A stretch of 64,000 nucleotides of DNA from Vibrio maerlii (GTDB lineage Bacteria > Pseudomonadota > Gammaproteobacteria > Enterobacterales > Vibrionaceae): NCBI RefSeq assembly GCF_003415655.1, contig NZ_QRHC01000004.1:1-64000 (forward strand). Reading direction: 5' to 3'. Under the pieces are notes generated by a model. That model did no database searches and was not told the origin of the DNA. It saw only the letters and a program-made list of their open reading frames with translations. Made by a program: the position numbers and the translations under genes. Positions 27,982 to 38,081 of the stretch are shown here, piece by piece (positions within the stretch are counted from its first letter, which is position 1; every line of letters starts with the position of its first letter).

Positions 27982-29421
27982 CTAAAACAGGTGTCCATTG
28001 AGCGTCAGATGTAATGCGATACTGACTATGTAGCCTAACGCGATGACTGGCGCCCATTTTAGATGGCCAAAGAAAGTGTACTTGCCGTGCGCTGCCCCCA
28101 TTAGTGCGACACCTGCAGCCGATCCTATTGAAAGTAGGCTACCACCAACACCTGCAGTAAGTGTGACTAACAGCCAGTTACCCATGCTCATGGCCGGATC
28201 CATGGTTAAGACTGCAAACATGACTGGAATGTTATCGACGATGGCCGAGAGTATACCAACCATGACGTTCGCCCATACTGGGTCCCATTGGTTGTACATA
28301 ATCTCAGAGACCAGACCAAGATAACCAAGCAAGCTCAAACCACCCACACACATTACGACACCGTAGAAGAAGAGTAGGGTGTCCCACTCGGCGTGAGAGA
28401 CCCTGCGGAATACATCAAATGGCACAACAGAACCAAGGCGCTTAAGCGCGTGATCGTCTCCGTTTTCAATCGCGCGTGTAGCTTTCTTATGCAAAGAAGC
28501 TTGCAGCGTTTGTCTGAGAAAAAAGCCGAAGAACTGCAAGTATGCTAACCCCATCATCATCCCCATAACAGGAGGGAAGTGAAGCACCGCATGGAAGCTT
28601 ACCGCCGTCATGATAGTTAAGATAAACAGCCCGACAATGCGTCTTGCGCCGCGTTTGAGTTCGACAAATTCTGAGGCAGCGTGTGGTTGTTCTTTAGGTA
28701 CAAAGAACGACATGATGAGTGCTGGAACTAAGTAGTTTGCGACGGATGGAATAAACAGTGGCATGAACTCTGAGAAGCTAACATGACCCGCCTGCCAAAC
28801 CATAAGAGTGGTGATATCACCAAAAGGACTGAATGCTCCCCCGGCATTGGCTGCAATCACAATATTAATGCAGGCGATGTTAATAAAGCGTGTATTGTTT
28901 CCACCTACTTTGAGGACGACTGCGCACATGAGTAGGGCGGTGGTCAGGTTATCGGCAATAGGGGATATAAAAAAGGAAAGAATACCGGTTAACCAAAATA
29001 AGGTTCTGAAGTTAAAGCCTTTATTGACCATCCAGGCTCGTAATGCATCAAATAGACGTCTTTCTTCCATCGCACTGATATAGGTCATCGCAACCAATAA
29101 GAAGAGGAGGAGTTCAGCGTATTCAAGAAGGTTGTGTTCCAATGCCGCTTGTGCAACTTCGGTAGCGCCGTGATTTTTGTACACATAACCAATCATTATC
29201 CAGATGATGCCGGCTGCGAGTAACACAGGCTTAGATTTTCTCAGTTTGAGAAGCTCTTCCATCATGACCAAGGCATACGCAATAGCGAAAATCAGAAGTG
29301 AAGCGTATCCGACAGTGGACTGGGTTAATCCGTTGAGTGGGGTAATTTCTGAAGCGTGAGTAAGTGAGGAAAACCCTAAAAGTGAAATAAAAGCAAAAGA
29401 ACACAATAAAAATTGTTTCAT
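27982..29421 (-). CDS. nhaD: NhaD-type sodium/proton antiporter
   Basis: 479 aa, about 12 membrane segments after a hydrophobic leader (CSFAFISLLGFSSLTHAS). Family hallmarks of NhaD/ArsB-like exchangers: ISPIADNLTTALLMCAVV, ANAGGAFSPFGDITTLMVW and the C-terminal SAIVDNIPVMFAVLTMDP. It exports Na+ (or Li+) in exchange for protons, which fits a marine organism at alkaline pH. Monocistronic; divergent from the L,D-transpeptidase gene. Confidence 0.95.
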   Translation of the reverse strand: MKQFLLCSFAFISLLGFSSLTHASEITPLNGLTQSTVGYASLLIFAIAYALVMMEELLKLRKSKPVLLAAGIIWIMIGYVYKNHGATEVAQAALEHNLLEYAELLLFLLVAMTYISAMEERRLFDALRAWMVNKGFNFRTLFWLTGILSFFISPIADNLTTALLMCAVVLKVGGNNTRFINIACINIVIAANAGGAFSPFGDITTLMVWQAGHVSFSEFMPLFIPSVANYLVPALIMSFFVPKEQPHAASEFVELKRGARRIVGLFILTIMTAVSFHAVLHFPPVMGMMMGLAYLQFFGFFLRQTLQASLHKKATRAIENGDDHALKRLGSVVPFDVFRRVSHAEWDTLLFFYGVVMCVGGLSLLGYLGLVSEIMYNQWDPVWANVMVGILSAIVDNIPVMFAVLTMDPAMSMGNWLLVTLTAGVGGSLLSIGSAAGVALMGAAHGKYTFFGHLKWAPVIALGYIVSIALHLTLNGHLF

Positions 29422-29635
29422 CTGACCTCCCTGCCATATGCCCCTAAATCTTTGATTGGTTTAATCTTAATCACTTTGTGTAAGTGAAGTTGTGATTCAC
29501 TTCGTGTCTTCTGCATGCCAAGGGAATAAAATGCCGTCTTTTTATGCCAAAAAATTTTGTTATGATGCGTTCTCTATAAGGGAATGATGTGTTCTTTGTT
29601 CTTTAATTATTGTTTAGTTTGATTCTGGGTTAGCT

Positions 29636-30136
29636 GTGGTTGTAAAAAGCGTGTTGCTAAAAACGCTCTTAGTAGTATTGTTGAACGTGGTAGCGTTTTC
29701 GTGTTTCACTAAAGAGATCGATTTGGTGAAGGTAGATAAGTCCAAGCGTCGACTTTACCTTATGGCAAACCAAGAAGTGATTAAAGAGTACCGTATTGCT
29801 TTGGGTGCAAACCCTCAAGGCCATAAGAAGGTTGAAGGCGACAAAAAGACTCCAGAAGGCTTTTATCGGATCATTGCTAAGAACGAAGAGTCAAGGTTCT
29901 ACCGTTCTTTAAGGATTGATTACCCAAACGAGTACGATGCTTCTCGCGCTTTCTCTCAGGGACAAAATCCAGGTGGTGACATCATGATCCACGGCCTAAA
30001 AAACGGTGAGACTCGGGCTGGGCGTTATGTTCAAAGCTTCGACTGGACAGATGGGTGCATTGCTCTGCTAAATCACGAAATGGACGAGTTGTTTGATATG
30101 ATTGAGGTAGGTACACCTATTCAGATCGAATGGTAG
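29636..30136 (+). CDS. L,D-transpeptidase (YkuD) family protein
   Basis: 166 aa. Signal/anchor segment at the N-terminus (VLLKTLLVVLLNVVAF), then a compact YkuD domain from residue 28. Catalytic His119 in MIHGLKN and Cys141 in DWTDGCIAL are in place; the DWTDGC variant is that of the YafK/ErfK-like side branch without a peptidoglycan-binding module. It probably makes or breaks 3-3 cross-links or attaches proteins to peptidoglycan. GTG start chosen because it opens the signal sequence; ribosome site is weak. Confidence 0.85.
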   Translation: MVVKSVLLKTLLVVLLNVVAFSCFTKEIDLVKVDKSKRRLYLMANQEVIKEYRIALGANPQGHKKVEGDKKTPEGFYRIIAKNEESRFYRSLRIDYPNEYDASRAFSQGQNPGGDIMIHGLKNGETRAGRYVQSFDWTDGCIALLNHEMDELFDMIEVGTPIQIEW

Positions 30137-30184
30137 TTGTGTTGCGCATACAGACGTGCCCCGTATTAAAATACGTTGAACAGA

Positions 30185-30212
30185 AAAAAGGCTGGGAAAC
30201 CCCAGCCTTTTT
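30185..30212. terminator. Bidirectional terminator
   Basis: AAAAAGGCTGGG (30185-30196) and CCCAGCCTTTTT (30201-30212) pair perfectly around a 4-base loop between convergent genes. Confidence 0.95.
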
Positions 30213-30250
30213 AGTATTTGTCGATTGCTCGTTATTGAGCAAAAACCGAA

Positions 30251-30907
30251 TTAAGCAACAGTTACAACGTGGTCTTGAGCTAGACGAGCTTTTGGTAAAC
30301 CGTGGTTGTAATCTTCGCCTTCCTCGTGGTAACCAATTGCGAGTGCAACGTCACATACGTGACCTTCTAGCTCATCAGCGAACTTCTCACCGATAAGTTT
30401 AGCATCAACACCTTCCATCGGAGTTGAATCGATACCAAGACGCGCTAACGTGTGTAGGATATTACCTAGTGCGATGTACACTTGAGCTTTAGTCCAAGTA
30501 CCGTTGAAGCCGTTTTCGTCGGTATTTGCTTCTGCGAATGCATAAGCACCCATGAACATGTCATACATGTCAGCTGGTAGGTGACCAGAAGAAACCTCTG
30601 CGTCTACACGTTTAGCAAATTTCTCTTTTGTGAACTCAGGATCGTGAGCGAACAAGATTGTATGGGAAGCAGCTTTTGCGTGTGGCTGGTTGAATTGATG
30701 CATGTTCTCGAACGTATCGTGGAAACGCTGTTTAGCTTCATCAGACTCAACAATAACGAACTTCCAAGGCTGAGAGTTGATTGAAGAAGCTGATAGACGT
30801 AGAGCTTCTTTGATCACTTCCATATCTTCCGCAGAGATACGCTTTGAAGCGTCGTATTTTTTTGCAGTGTAGCGAGTGTTTAGATCTTTGATAATTGGAT
30901 GAGACAC
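30251..30907 (-). CDS. nfsB: NfsB-like NAD(P)H nitroreductase
   Basis: 218 aa, the size of E. coli NfsB (217 aa). Flavin-dependent nitroreductase fold: RYTAKKYDASKRIS, LRLSASSINSQPWKFVIVES (FMN binding) and the C-terminal CDVALAIGYHEEGEDYNHGLPKAR-like block at about residues 184-206. It reduces nitroaromatics and quinones by two electrons. No operon partner. Confidence 0.92.
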   Translation of the reverse strand: MSHPIIKDLNTRYTAKKYDASKRISAEDMEVIKEALRLSASSINSQPWKFVIVESDEAKQRFHDTFENMHQFNQPHAKAASHTILFAHDPEFTKEKFAKRVDAEVSSGHLPADMYDMFMGAYAFAEANTDENGFNGTWTKAQVYIALGNILHTLARLGIDSTPMEGVDAKLIGEKFADELEGHVCDVALAIGYHEEGEDYNHGLPKARLAQDHVVTVA

Positions 30908-31147
30908 GTTATTGCTCCCGATATGAACTTGTTTAACGAACGGGTGCAGTATGCAAAATTCACTAATCCAATTCGATAGTTAAATTTTCCAATCTTTATG
31001 GTGCTTATGTTCCATAATGATAACTGGCTACTCGGCACACAAATCGAGTATTCATGATTGAGAGCAATTTATTTCTTCATAAACGGCGTACTATGCCCTT
31101 AATTCCAAATAACACGCCAATAATGAAGAGATTTATAGGAAATAATA

Positions 31148-32371
31148 ATGAATCAGTTAGTAGAGCGTTTTTTGCGTTATGTGTCATTTGATACAAAATC
31201 AGACCCTTCGAATAAGCTATGTCCAAGCTCTCCGGGTCAAATGACTTTTGCTCAAGCATTAAAGCAAGAGATGTTGGAGATGGGACTGAAAGAGGTTTCT
31301 CTGGATAATAACGGCTATTTGATGGCGAAGCTTCCATCTAACGTGACGTATGATGTTCCAGCGATTGGGTTTGTTGCTCATATGGATACGGCACCTGACG
31401 CTTCTGGTAAGAACGTAAAACCTCAGCTCATTAAAAATTACCAAGGTGGCGGTATAGCTTTGGGTGATAGTGGTGAGCAACTGACACCGGCTCAATACCC
31501 TGATTTAACGTCACTGCATGGACATGACATTATCACAACTGATGGTACAACATTATTGGGCGCAGATAACAAAGCAGGTATCGCTGAGATCTTAACCGCG
31601 GTTGCTTACCTGACGGAGTACCCCGAAATACCACATGGTGATATCTGTATTGGCTTTACTCCAGATGAGGAAATTGGTCGAGGCGCAGACCTGTTCGATG
31701 TGGAAAAATTCGGCGCTAAATGGGCATACACCATCGATGGGGGGCCTGTTGGAGAGCTTGAATACGAAAACTTCAATGCTGCTCGTGCTGATGTGATTGC
31801 GCATGGTGTGAATGTTCACCCAGGAACGGCGAAGAATAAGATGATCAATTCTATGAACATCGCTGCTCAGTTCCAACTAATGATGCCGAGTCATGAGACG
31901 CCTGAATGCACTGAAGGGTATGAGGGTTTCTATCATTTGGGTGGTGCAGAGATGTCAGTCGCCAAGAGTCACCTAGTTTATATTTTGCGTGACTTTGAGC
32001 GTGAGGGACTAGAGAAGCGTAAAGCGTTCATGCAGCAAAAAGTAGATGAGCTCAATGCTCAATTAGAAAGGGGGTCTGTTGAGTTGCAGTTAACCGACAA
32101 CTATTACAACATGAAGGAGATGGTAGAGCCTCACTTTCATGTGATTGAAATTGCTAAGCGTGCGATGCAGCAGTGCGATGTTGAGCCGATGATCAAGCCA
32201 ATCCGTGGTGGCACTGATGGCGCTCGTCTCTCATTTATGGGGTTGCCTTGCCCAAATATCTTTACTGGCGGTTATAATTTCCATGGCATCCACGAGTTCA
32301 TCACCGTTCAGGGTATGGAAAAAGCGGTAGAAGTTATCGTTAAGATTGCACAAGAAACGGCTGCTGAGTAA
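31148..32371 (+). CDS. pepT: Peptidase T
   Basis: 407 aa, M20B aminotripeptidase. Zinc ligands and catalytic residues sit in [37 protein letters not shown] and the C-terminal YNFHGIHEF. It removes the N-terminal residue of tripeptides in the cytoplasm. In many bacteria pepT is FNR-activated; no FNR site was called here. A strong terminator follows. Confidence 0.96.
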   Translation: MNQLVERFLRYVSFDTKSDPSNKLCPSSPGQMTFAQALKQEMLEMGLKEVSLDNNGYLMAKLPSNVTYDVPAIGFVAHMDTAPDASGKNVKPQLIKNYQGGGIALGDSGEQLTPAQYPDLTSLHGHDIITTDGTTLLGADNKAGIAEILTAVAYLTEYPEIPHGDICIGFTPDEEIGRGADLFDVEKFGAKWAYTIDGGPVGELEYENFNAARADVIAHGVNVHPGTAKNKMINSMNIAAQFQLMMPSHETPECTEGYEGFYHLGGAEMSVAKSHLVYILRDFEREGLEKRKAFMQQKVDELNAQLERGSVELQLTDNYYNMKEMVEPHFHVIEIAKRAMQQCDVEPMIKPIRGGTDGARLSFMGLPCPNIFTGGYNFHGIHEFITVQGMEKAVEVIVKIAQETAAE

Positions 32372-32415
32372 TTTTAGCATCTAAGGCTGTAAGCGAACTT
32401 ATAGCCTTTAAACGC

Positions 32416-32451
32416 AACAGCGCCGATGGAATCCCATCGGCGCTGTTTTAA
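32416..32451 (+). terminator. Terminator of pepT
   Basis: AACAGCGCCGATGG and CCATCGGCGCTGTT pair perfectly (32416-32429 with 32434-32447) around AATC, followed by TTAATTC. Confidence 0.93.
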
Positions 32452-32470
32452 TTCTTGCCCTCAGTGACGT

Positions 32471-32827
32471 TTAAACCAATTTCATCTCTTGAACAATATC
32501 AGAAGCAATTTCTGGTTTTGTGCTTGTTGGTTTTTCGTGTTTATCTGCCTTGAGTTGACCTTTACGGTTGCGTAGACCCGCCTCTAACTTTTTGATTGCA
32601 GCACTAACTGCTGGGTACATAATATCTTCTTCAGCTTTAGCTGATACTCTAACCCCTTCGTAGTTAGTGAAAATTTCTACTGCGTGTTGGTTGTGTTCCT
32701 TTGTAATAATGATGTCGCAGCTAATGAGAGAGGGGTAGTGCGAAGCGATTTTATCAAACTTGCCAGTGATATCCTTACGTGAATCTTCGTTGATAGTTAC
32801 GTGATGCGTTTGAACATTTACTTTCAT
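32471..32827 (-). CDS. hpf: Ribosome hibernation promoting factor (short HPF/RaiA type)
   Basis: 118 aa from ATG 32827, preceded by AAAGGAAT; the reading continues 23 codons upstream without homology. One HPF/RaiA domain (MKVNVQTHHVTINEDSRKDI, DIIITKEHNQHAVEI, VSAKAEEDIMYPAVSAAIKK) and a short charged tail, no long-form C-terminal dimer domain. It binds the 30S subunit and drives or maintains ribosome hibernation in stationary phase or cold. Confidence 0.93.
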   Translation of the reverse strand: MKVNVQTHHVTINEDSRKDITGKFDKIASHYPSLISCDIIITKEHNQHAVEIFTNYEGVRVSAKAEEDIMYPAVSAAIKKLEAGLRNRKGQLKADKHEKPTSTKPEIASDIVQEMKLV

Positions 32828-33276
32828 ATTGATTCCTTTTTTGTTGCTTCGTGCTTTAAACCTAGCAAAGCAAATGATGTTTCGCCAACAATTCATGTTG
32901 TGAGGTGTGACACACTTTGTTGTAATGAAAAATTCTTGTTAAAGCTATTGAATATCACCCAGAAAGGGCACATATTATGTCTCGAAGTTTCAAGCTTCGA
33001 TGCTTTTTTATCCAGATGTTAATTCCTGCCATTTTTGATTGATTTATCGTTTGTTGCTGAACGCCCATTCAACCTAGTTCACTTGTTTTTTCGCCTTCCA
33101 TTCAAAAGTTTCACAGCCACCTCAATATTCGTGATTGGTTGCTCAAACCTCGAAAATACTGGCTTTAGCCCTCTAAGATCTGACGTGGATAACAGTGCTA
33201 TATCGTTTTATTTGCCATAGTTGTTTCATACAGTTAAATCGCACCAGTGAGTGCAAAGAATGAGATGAGAGACAGC
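32828..33276. other. 449-bp divergent spacer with possible small-RNA end
   Basis: No protein gene is credible. It contains a CRP-like half-matched dyad TGTGAGGTGTGACACA (32899-32914) and a small hairpin, TCGAAG with CTTCGA (about 32983-33001), followed by GCTTTTTTA, which looks like a plus-strand terminator although no gene precedes it on that strand. A short transcript starting near the hpf promoter could end there. Confidence 0.45.
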
Positions 33277-34185
33277 ATGATTGTAGGCTTAGATATTGGT
33301 GGCACTAAGATAGAGGGTGTAGGCTTAGTGCCTAATTCTGAAACGGAAATCTATCAGACCTTAGTTACTCACAGGGAACCAACCAACAAAGAGAACTACG
33401 AAGGTTTTCTTCATTCTGTCATGTCTGTGATTGATGAAGTCGCTAAACATGGTGATATTGAATCGATTGGAATTGGTTGTTGTGGTTCGGTGGGTAATGA
33501 TGGCTTGATGCAAGGGGCGAACGTTACGGTTCTTAATGGGCAAGATTTTATTGGTGACCTGCAAAAGCGCATCGATGTGCCTGTTGCTATTGCCAACGAT
33601 GCAGACTGCTTGGCGTTGTCTGAATTTAAAGATGGCGCAGCGAAAGACGCACTGAGCTCTTGTGTCGCCATTATTATCGGCACTGGTTGTGGCTCTGGTG
33701 TTGTGATTAATGGTGGTCTGGTCACCGGCCTTAATAAGCTCGGTGGTGAGTTGGGTCACAATCCATTACCACACTTTAACCCAGAAAAAGATGGCCCAGC
33801 CGTTGAATGCTACTGTGGTTCGATGAACTGTACGGAAAGCTTTGTTTCGGGCACAGGACTAGGGCGTACTTTCAGTGAGAAATATTTTGAGGCAAACTCA
33901 AAAGAAATCATGGCCCTGGTAGAACAGGGGGATAAGCAGGCCATAGAACACTTTGACTTGTATTGTGATCAGCTAGCACGTGTCATTGGTTCGATTGTGA
34001 ACTTTGTTGATCCAGAAATTGTTGTGCTTGGGGGAGGGATGTCGAACGTAGACGCTATATACCCTCGCGTGCAAGACAAGCTAAACCAATATACTTTTAC
34101 TAAGTCAGTGCGAACTCGCGTTGTGAAGAATCTTCATGGTGACTCTTCAGGTGTACGCGGTGCGGCGTTCTTACACTCGATCTAA
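33277..34185 (+). CDS. mak: ROK-family sugar kinase, Mak-like
   Basis: 302 aa from ATG 33277, equal in length to E. coli Mak; in-frame GTG 33247 upstream only adds unconserved residues. ATP-binding LDIGGTKIEGVGL, the catalytic Asp in ANDADCLALSE, the zinc site HNPLPH...CYCGSMNC and the end GDSSGVRGAAFLHS all match fructokinase Mak. It should phosphorylate fructose or a related hexose; N-acetylglucosamine (NagK-like) is the alternative. Followed by a 34-bp perfect palindrome. Confidence 0.85.
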   Translation: MIVGLDIGGTKIEGVGLVPNSETEIYQTLVTHREPTNKENYEGFLHSVMSVIDEVAKHGDIESIGIGCCGSVGNDGLMQGANVTVLNGQDFIGDLQKRIDVPVAIANDADCLALSEFKDGAAKDALSSCVAIIIGTGCGSGVVINGGLVTGLNKLGGELGHNPLPHFNPEKDGPAVECYCGSMNCTESFVSGTGLGRTFSEKYFEANSKEIMALVEQGDKQAIEHFDLYCDQLARVIGSIVNFVDPEIVVLGGGMSNVDAIYPRVQDKLNQYTFTKSVRTRVVKNLHGDSSGVRGAAFLHSI

Positions 34186-34191
34186 ATTCAA

Positions 34192-34225
34192 AAAGGGAGT
34201 GAGTTGATATCAACTCACTCCCTTT
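34192..34225. terminator. 34-bp perfect palindrome between convergent genes
   Basis: AAAGGGAGTGAGTTGAT (34192-34208) is followed directly by its exact inverse to 34225, with no loop bases. It sits between the ROK kinase gene and the converging GGDEF gene and probably terminates both, though the T-tracts are only three long. Confidence 0.75.
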
Positions 34226-34273
34226 GCAATTTAACTATTTTGATCCATTCAGGATTCGGTGCTCCATGTACGC

Positions 34274-36385
34274 CTATTCGATGACATAGGTCGCACGACC
34301 TTGCTCTTTTGCCTTGTAAAGTGCCATATCTGCATCATGTATCAACGTGGGTAAGGCTCTCTCACACTGCGAGGCATGAGCAAAAGCACCACCAATGGAA
34401 AGTGTCACTCTGTCATAATGAGGTGATGAACGGTGGGGCAAGTCCAACGAATGGAGATCAGCAAGTAAGTTACCGCAAATTTTCGTCATCATTGCTTGAT
34501 CTTCTAGTTCAATGAGTACCAAAAATTCGTCACCACCATAACGGATTAGGCTGGCCCTTGAATTAAAGTGGGCTTTAAAGAGCTTACTGAGTCGGGTTAG
34601 AAGGTCATCGCCTGCGACATGACCATAGGTATCGTTAAACTGTTTGAAGTGATCAATATCAACGAGTAGTAGCCCTAGGAAACTGTTTTCCGGTTGTAAG
34701 CTGACACTATAGCGATGGGATGCAAACTGTTGATTCAAAGCCTGTCGGTTGTATACACCAGTAAGTGGATCCGTGACTGAGAGTTTTTCAAACTCAGCTC
34801 GTTGGTTGATCAATTCTTGTCTCTGAAAGATGTTGGTTAAGCCAATACCAATATAACTTGTCAGCTGTTCAATGAGGTTAAAGTGGTAGTCCTGATAGTT
34901 GTGTTTTAACTTGGACTGCACGGTTACAACGCCTAACAGCTCATCTTTGATTATTATGGGTAAAAACATCAAAGAGTAGAACGTTTTAGTATGACTACTG
35001 GTTCGAATCAGGTCCGCAACCTCGCAACCCAAGTGTTTCGCCATGGCTGTGATGTCATAATCGTTAGTAAAATAGGGTTGCCTTGTTTGTACGCATCGCG
35101 CCGTGATTGAGTGGTTTTCACTGCAATCGACCTCAACGCTATCTACGTGTTTGCCATCATCGATGTAATGGTCAAATCGTACCTTGTGCTCCGAGCTATC
35201 ATAAATACCAATAGCAAAGGTGTCTGCGCGCATGAAGAGGTTGATGTCTTGATAGAGACGATCAATAAGCTCGGCTATGTCGGAGCAAGTCGTCAGATAC
35301 TCGCCCATTGAGCCCATCAAAGAAAGGTTATCTTGTAAGGAAATCGCATTGGCATGACGTACTTTGTCTTGCTGCAACTCATAGATTTTCGAAAGGTAAC
35401 GCTTTTCTGACTCAGATTTGAGTTTACTCGTCAGCAGGCTCAATTCCAAAGAGGTTTCCAGGTGCTGCATGCGTTTTTCTGGATTGCTCTTGTGAAGTTC
35501 AGCAAGCTGGTTGTATATACCAATGAATCCATCTAATAAGCGAGAGGACTGCACTTCTCTAGCTACCTGTACGCCATCATTAGCGTAGGTTTCGAGGTTG
35601 GTGTAGTGTTCGGCGTCGAGCGCTATCTCACAGTATTCCAAAAAGTCTGCTGCAACTTGGAAGCGATCACTGATTTTCGAACCTAACTCGAGCGCTTTGT
35701 TGTAAAGTTCTAGAGCCAACTCATATTTGCTTTGTTTGGCTAGGTGCTGTGCGAATGCACCGTAGTATAGGTACCAAGCAAAGTCACTAGGATTGCGTTC
35801 CAAAATTTCACGAGCTTTCTCGTATTCAGTGAAAGCTGTTTCAGCATCACCAAGGTAGTCAAACGCTTGTGGGTAGTTAGTTAATATGACATGTCGCGCG
35901 AGTTGCGACTCGTTAATATCAAGGTCACGAGCTTTAGTGAAGTTATCAAGCATTCCTTGGTAGTTACCCAACTGAAACTCAATATTACCAAACATGTTAT
36001 AGACGTGACTCAGTAAAAAGTCATCACCTAACTCTTTTGCTTTTAAACCTCGAGTAAGGAAAGCGACAGCATCATCGTAACGACCTAACCGAAACAACAT
36101 AACGCCAAGTGTATGGCTTGCATAAAGCTGAACGGTAATATGCTGTCCCCTTTTTGCGAGCTCGACAACTTCAGTTAACGTTTCGATTGCGACCAGATAG
36201 TTGCCTTTTTTGTACTCAAAGAATCCGTCACAATACCTCAGATAAATCGATGAGAGCGAGGTGTTTGCCGTTTTTAACTTGGGCTGGATCTCTGCCAGGT
36301 ATTCTTCGACGTCCCGAGTCGAGTGGCATTGCATTAGATTTGGTAGTAACGATAGAGCCCAGTAATCAGTATTAGTATCGGTCAT
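34274..36385 (-). CDS. TPR-GAF-GGDEF diguanylate cyclase
   Basis: 703 aa from ATG 36385 (a TTG eight codons upstream is the alternative). The N-terminal half is a tetratricopeptide array (about residues 35-330, YLRYCDGFFEYKKGNYLVAI and following), then a short coil, a GAF domain (about 365-525: CSDIAELIDRLYQDINLFMR) and a C-terminal GGDEF domain with an intact RYGGDEFLV. The enzyme should make cyclic-di-GMP. No membrane helix, so the TPR part probably docks a partner protein. An inhibitory RxxD site was not evident. Confidence 0.93.
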   Translation of the reverse strand: MTDTNTDYWALSLLPNLMQCHSTRDVEEYLAEIQPKLKTANTSLSSIYLRYCDGFFEYKKGNYLVAIETLTEVVELAKRGQHITVQLYASHTLGVMLFRLGRYDDAVAFLTRGLKAKELGDDFLLSHVYNMFGNIEFQLGNYQGMLDNFTKARDLDINESQLARHVILTNYPQAFDYLGDAETAFTEYEKAREILERNPSDFAWYLYYGAFAQHLAKQSKYELALELYNKALELGSKISDRFQVAADFLEYCEIALDAEHYTNLETYANDGVQVAREVQSSRLLDGFIGIYNQLAELHKSNPEKRMQHLETSLELSLLTSKLKSESEKRYLSKIYELQQDKVRHANAISLQDNLSLMGSMGEYLTTCSDIAELIDRLYQDINLFMRADTFAIGIYDSSEHKVRFDHYIDDGKHVDSVEVDCSENHSITARCVQTRQPYFTNDYDITAMAKHLGCEVADLIRTSSHTKTFYSLMFLPIIIKDELLGVVTVQSKLKHNYQDYHFNLIEQLTSYIGIGLTNIFQRQELINQRAEFEKLSVTDPLTGVYNRQALNQQFASHRYSVSLQPENSFLGLLLVDIDHFKQFNDTYGHVAGDDLLTRLSKLFKAHFNSRASLIRYGGDEFLVLIELEDQAMMTKICGNLLADLHSLDLPHRSSPHYDRVTLSIGGAFAHASQCERALPTLIHDADMALYKAKEQGRATYVIE

Positions 36386-36758
36386 TAACGAGTATTCACC
36401 AGAGTACAAACAGAAATGTTATTTATGGTATATCATATTCTTTCTGGTGTGAAATTTTAGTGAATAGAATGGATCTATATGTTTATTGGTTATTATTTAT
36501 AACTAAAGGTTTTATTTTTACGGTAGATAGATTACGTTTTTAGCGGTGCTACTGAGCGTAAGCCTCTGTTTATTTTAGGTAATGCTAAATTAAAAAATGA
36601 GCCAATACATTGAAATCTAACTCTGCTTAAATCACGCGAAAAGTATGAAAAATAAACTGAAATAATTTCGAACCATTGAGGGTCTATTCTCGTAAGTATC
36701 TTCGTTGGCTCGTTGTTGAGAGCCGTTTTAAGGTAAGTAAGACACACGGGAGTGACAC
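36386..36758. other. 373-bp AT-rich divergent spacer
   Basis: Carries the promoter regions of the GGDEF gene and the DUF3316 gene. No gene, repeat or strong regulatory motif seen; a 71-codon frame on the minus strand has no ribosome site or recognisable product. Confidence 0.6.
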
Positions 36759-37124
36759 ATGAACACTATCAAAAATGTAAAAGTACTAGGGATTACGGCT
36801 CTATTCGCAATGGCTTCATTTTCAGCGTCTGCGAGCTTGATGTACCAGAAAGTAGTCAGTAATTCATCAGTGAAGGGTGACGCAGTTCAATCGAAAGAAA
36901 TGGCTATCAAAAATGGGCAAATGATGGCTCAAAGCCTAAGTCAAGCGGACTCATATGAGTTGAGTCGTGAACTTCGCGTCAGCAGTTACCAGTCAGACAG
37001 TGGTTCATTCGAGTTACTAAATTCGAAGCTAACGGTTGAAGAGTTTTGGGGTGAATCCGGTGAAATTGTGTATCAACCGGTGATCGACGTGAAATACTCT
37101 TACGATCGAATCGACCGCGACTAA
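36759..37124 (+). CDS. DUF3316 periplasmic protein
   Basis: 121 aa. Signal peptide (VKVLGITALFAMASFSASA, cleavage near residue 26), then a small beta-rich domain with the DUF3316 pattern: SYQKVV-like start, AIKNGQMMAQSL and the ending VYQPVIDVKYSYDR. Common in vibrios, function unknown. Ribosome site GGGAG is well placed. Terminator directly after. Confidence 0.85.
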   Translation: MNTIKNVKVLGITALFAMASFSASASLMYQKVVSNSSVKGDAVQSKEMAIKNGQMMAQSLSQADSYELSRELRVSSYQSDSGSFELLNSKLTVEEFWGESGEIVYQPVIDVKYSYDRIDRD

Positions 37125-37142
37125 TGCTGAGAACGAGATATT

Positions 37143-37170
37143 GCGCCGGCCCAACGCCGGCGCTTTTTTT
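37143..37170 (+). terminator. Terminator of the DUF3316 gene
   Basis: GCGCCGGC (37143-37150) pairs with GCCGGCGC (37156-37163), then seven T residues. Confidence 0.95.
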
Positions 37171-37855
37171 ATTTTTGATTAATGTAGTCTTTAAAGCGTT
37201 GCTTGGTCTCTGAATCAGCCTTTTCGTACCAAAAATGGAGCATTTCTTCCGCTGTTGAGCCGGTTTGCGTGGCTTGTGCTTTTGTTTGAGTTGCCGGTGT
37301 AGTTTGCGAAGTAGCTTGTTGAGTCGAAGTGGTGGTAAGCGCGGTCGTTGCGAGCGCGGCCACACCACCAACACGGTTGTAGTCCTGTGCTTCACGAACA
37401 TAATCTCGGCCAATTTGCATGCCGTCTTTTAGAAGTTTATCTTGTTTTACTTCTATTGCTTGCTGTTGGTCATCGACTAGTTGCCATTGCAGATTGGCAA
37501 TCTCTTTTTCTGCAGTTCTTAAATTACGATATTCTGGCAACTCAAAAGAAAGCGTAGTGTCGGTAGCGTTAAATTTCGCAATGATTGCGTCGCTGGTGGC
37601 GAATTTTCTTTCATCTCCTTGATCGAAAGAGGCTTCGTATTTAAAGACAAGTTGGTTATCGCCATCAGGTAAAGTGATGGTTTTTGTCGAAGAGAAAAGA
37701 CCACCTTCTAACTTCGGTTTTTTTTCGTTAGCCGAGAAAACCGTTACATCGCTAGGAACTTCTAGGGTCACTTCGGCCACTGCATAAGGGGTAATAGATG
37801 AGCATGCGATACTAGCCAAAATAAGAGAACGAATGTTTAATTTCATGATATTCAC
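37169..37855 (-). CDS. DUF2057 (YccT-like) periplasmic protein
   Basis: 228 aa. Signal peptide ending in ...SSITPYAVA (about residue 27), then the DUF2057 domain: VTLEVPSDVTVFSANEKKPK, TITLPDGDNQLVFKYEASF and an Ala/Thr/Gln-rich segment (about 170-200) before HFWYEKADSETKQRFKDYI. Related YccT of enterics is linked to curli/cell-envelope regulation; the role here is unknown. Converges with the DUF3316 gene. Confidence 0.87.
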   Translation of the reverse strand: MNIMKLNIRSLILASIACSSITPYAVAEVTLEVPSDVTVFSANEKKPKLEGGLFSSTKTITLPDGDNQLVFKYEASFDQGDERKFATSDAIIAKFNATDTTLSFELPEYRNLRTAEKEIANLQWQLVDDQQQAIEVKQDKLLKDGMQIGRDYVREAQDYNRVGGVAALATTALTTTSTQQATSQTTPATQTKAQATQTGSTAEEMLHFWYEKADSETKQRFKDYINQK

Positions 37856-38014
37856 TCAAATGATTGATTACTAATGAACAATTGCATAGAAAATACGATT
37901 AATTCAAGTAGCCAGTAGAGCTAATGTCAATCTTTCACCGAAAATTCACATAGACGAGTCACATTGGCATTGTTGTTTAGGGCTATGAGAGTTCAAGTTA
38001 AGAATTTACAGTGT

Positions 38015-38038
38015 AAAAAAGCGGCGATGGACGCCGCT
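38015..38038 (-). terminator. Terminator of the amidohydrolase gene
   Basis: GCGGCG and CGCCGC pair around ATGGA (38021-38037); on the minus strand six T residues follow. Confidence 0.88.
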
Positions 38039-38081
38039 TGCTTACAGAATTCTTTTCAGGGTCATTTTGTATGTGGAGACT

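Noticed and set aside
36532..36747. 71-codon minus-strand frame between GGDEF gene and DUF3316 gene
   Set aside because: AT-rich spacer, no ribosome site, no similarity to a known protein.
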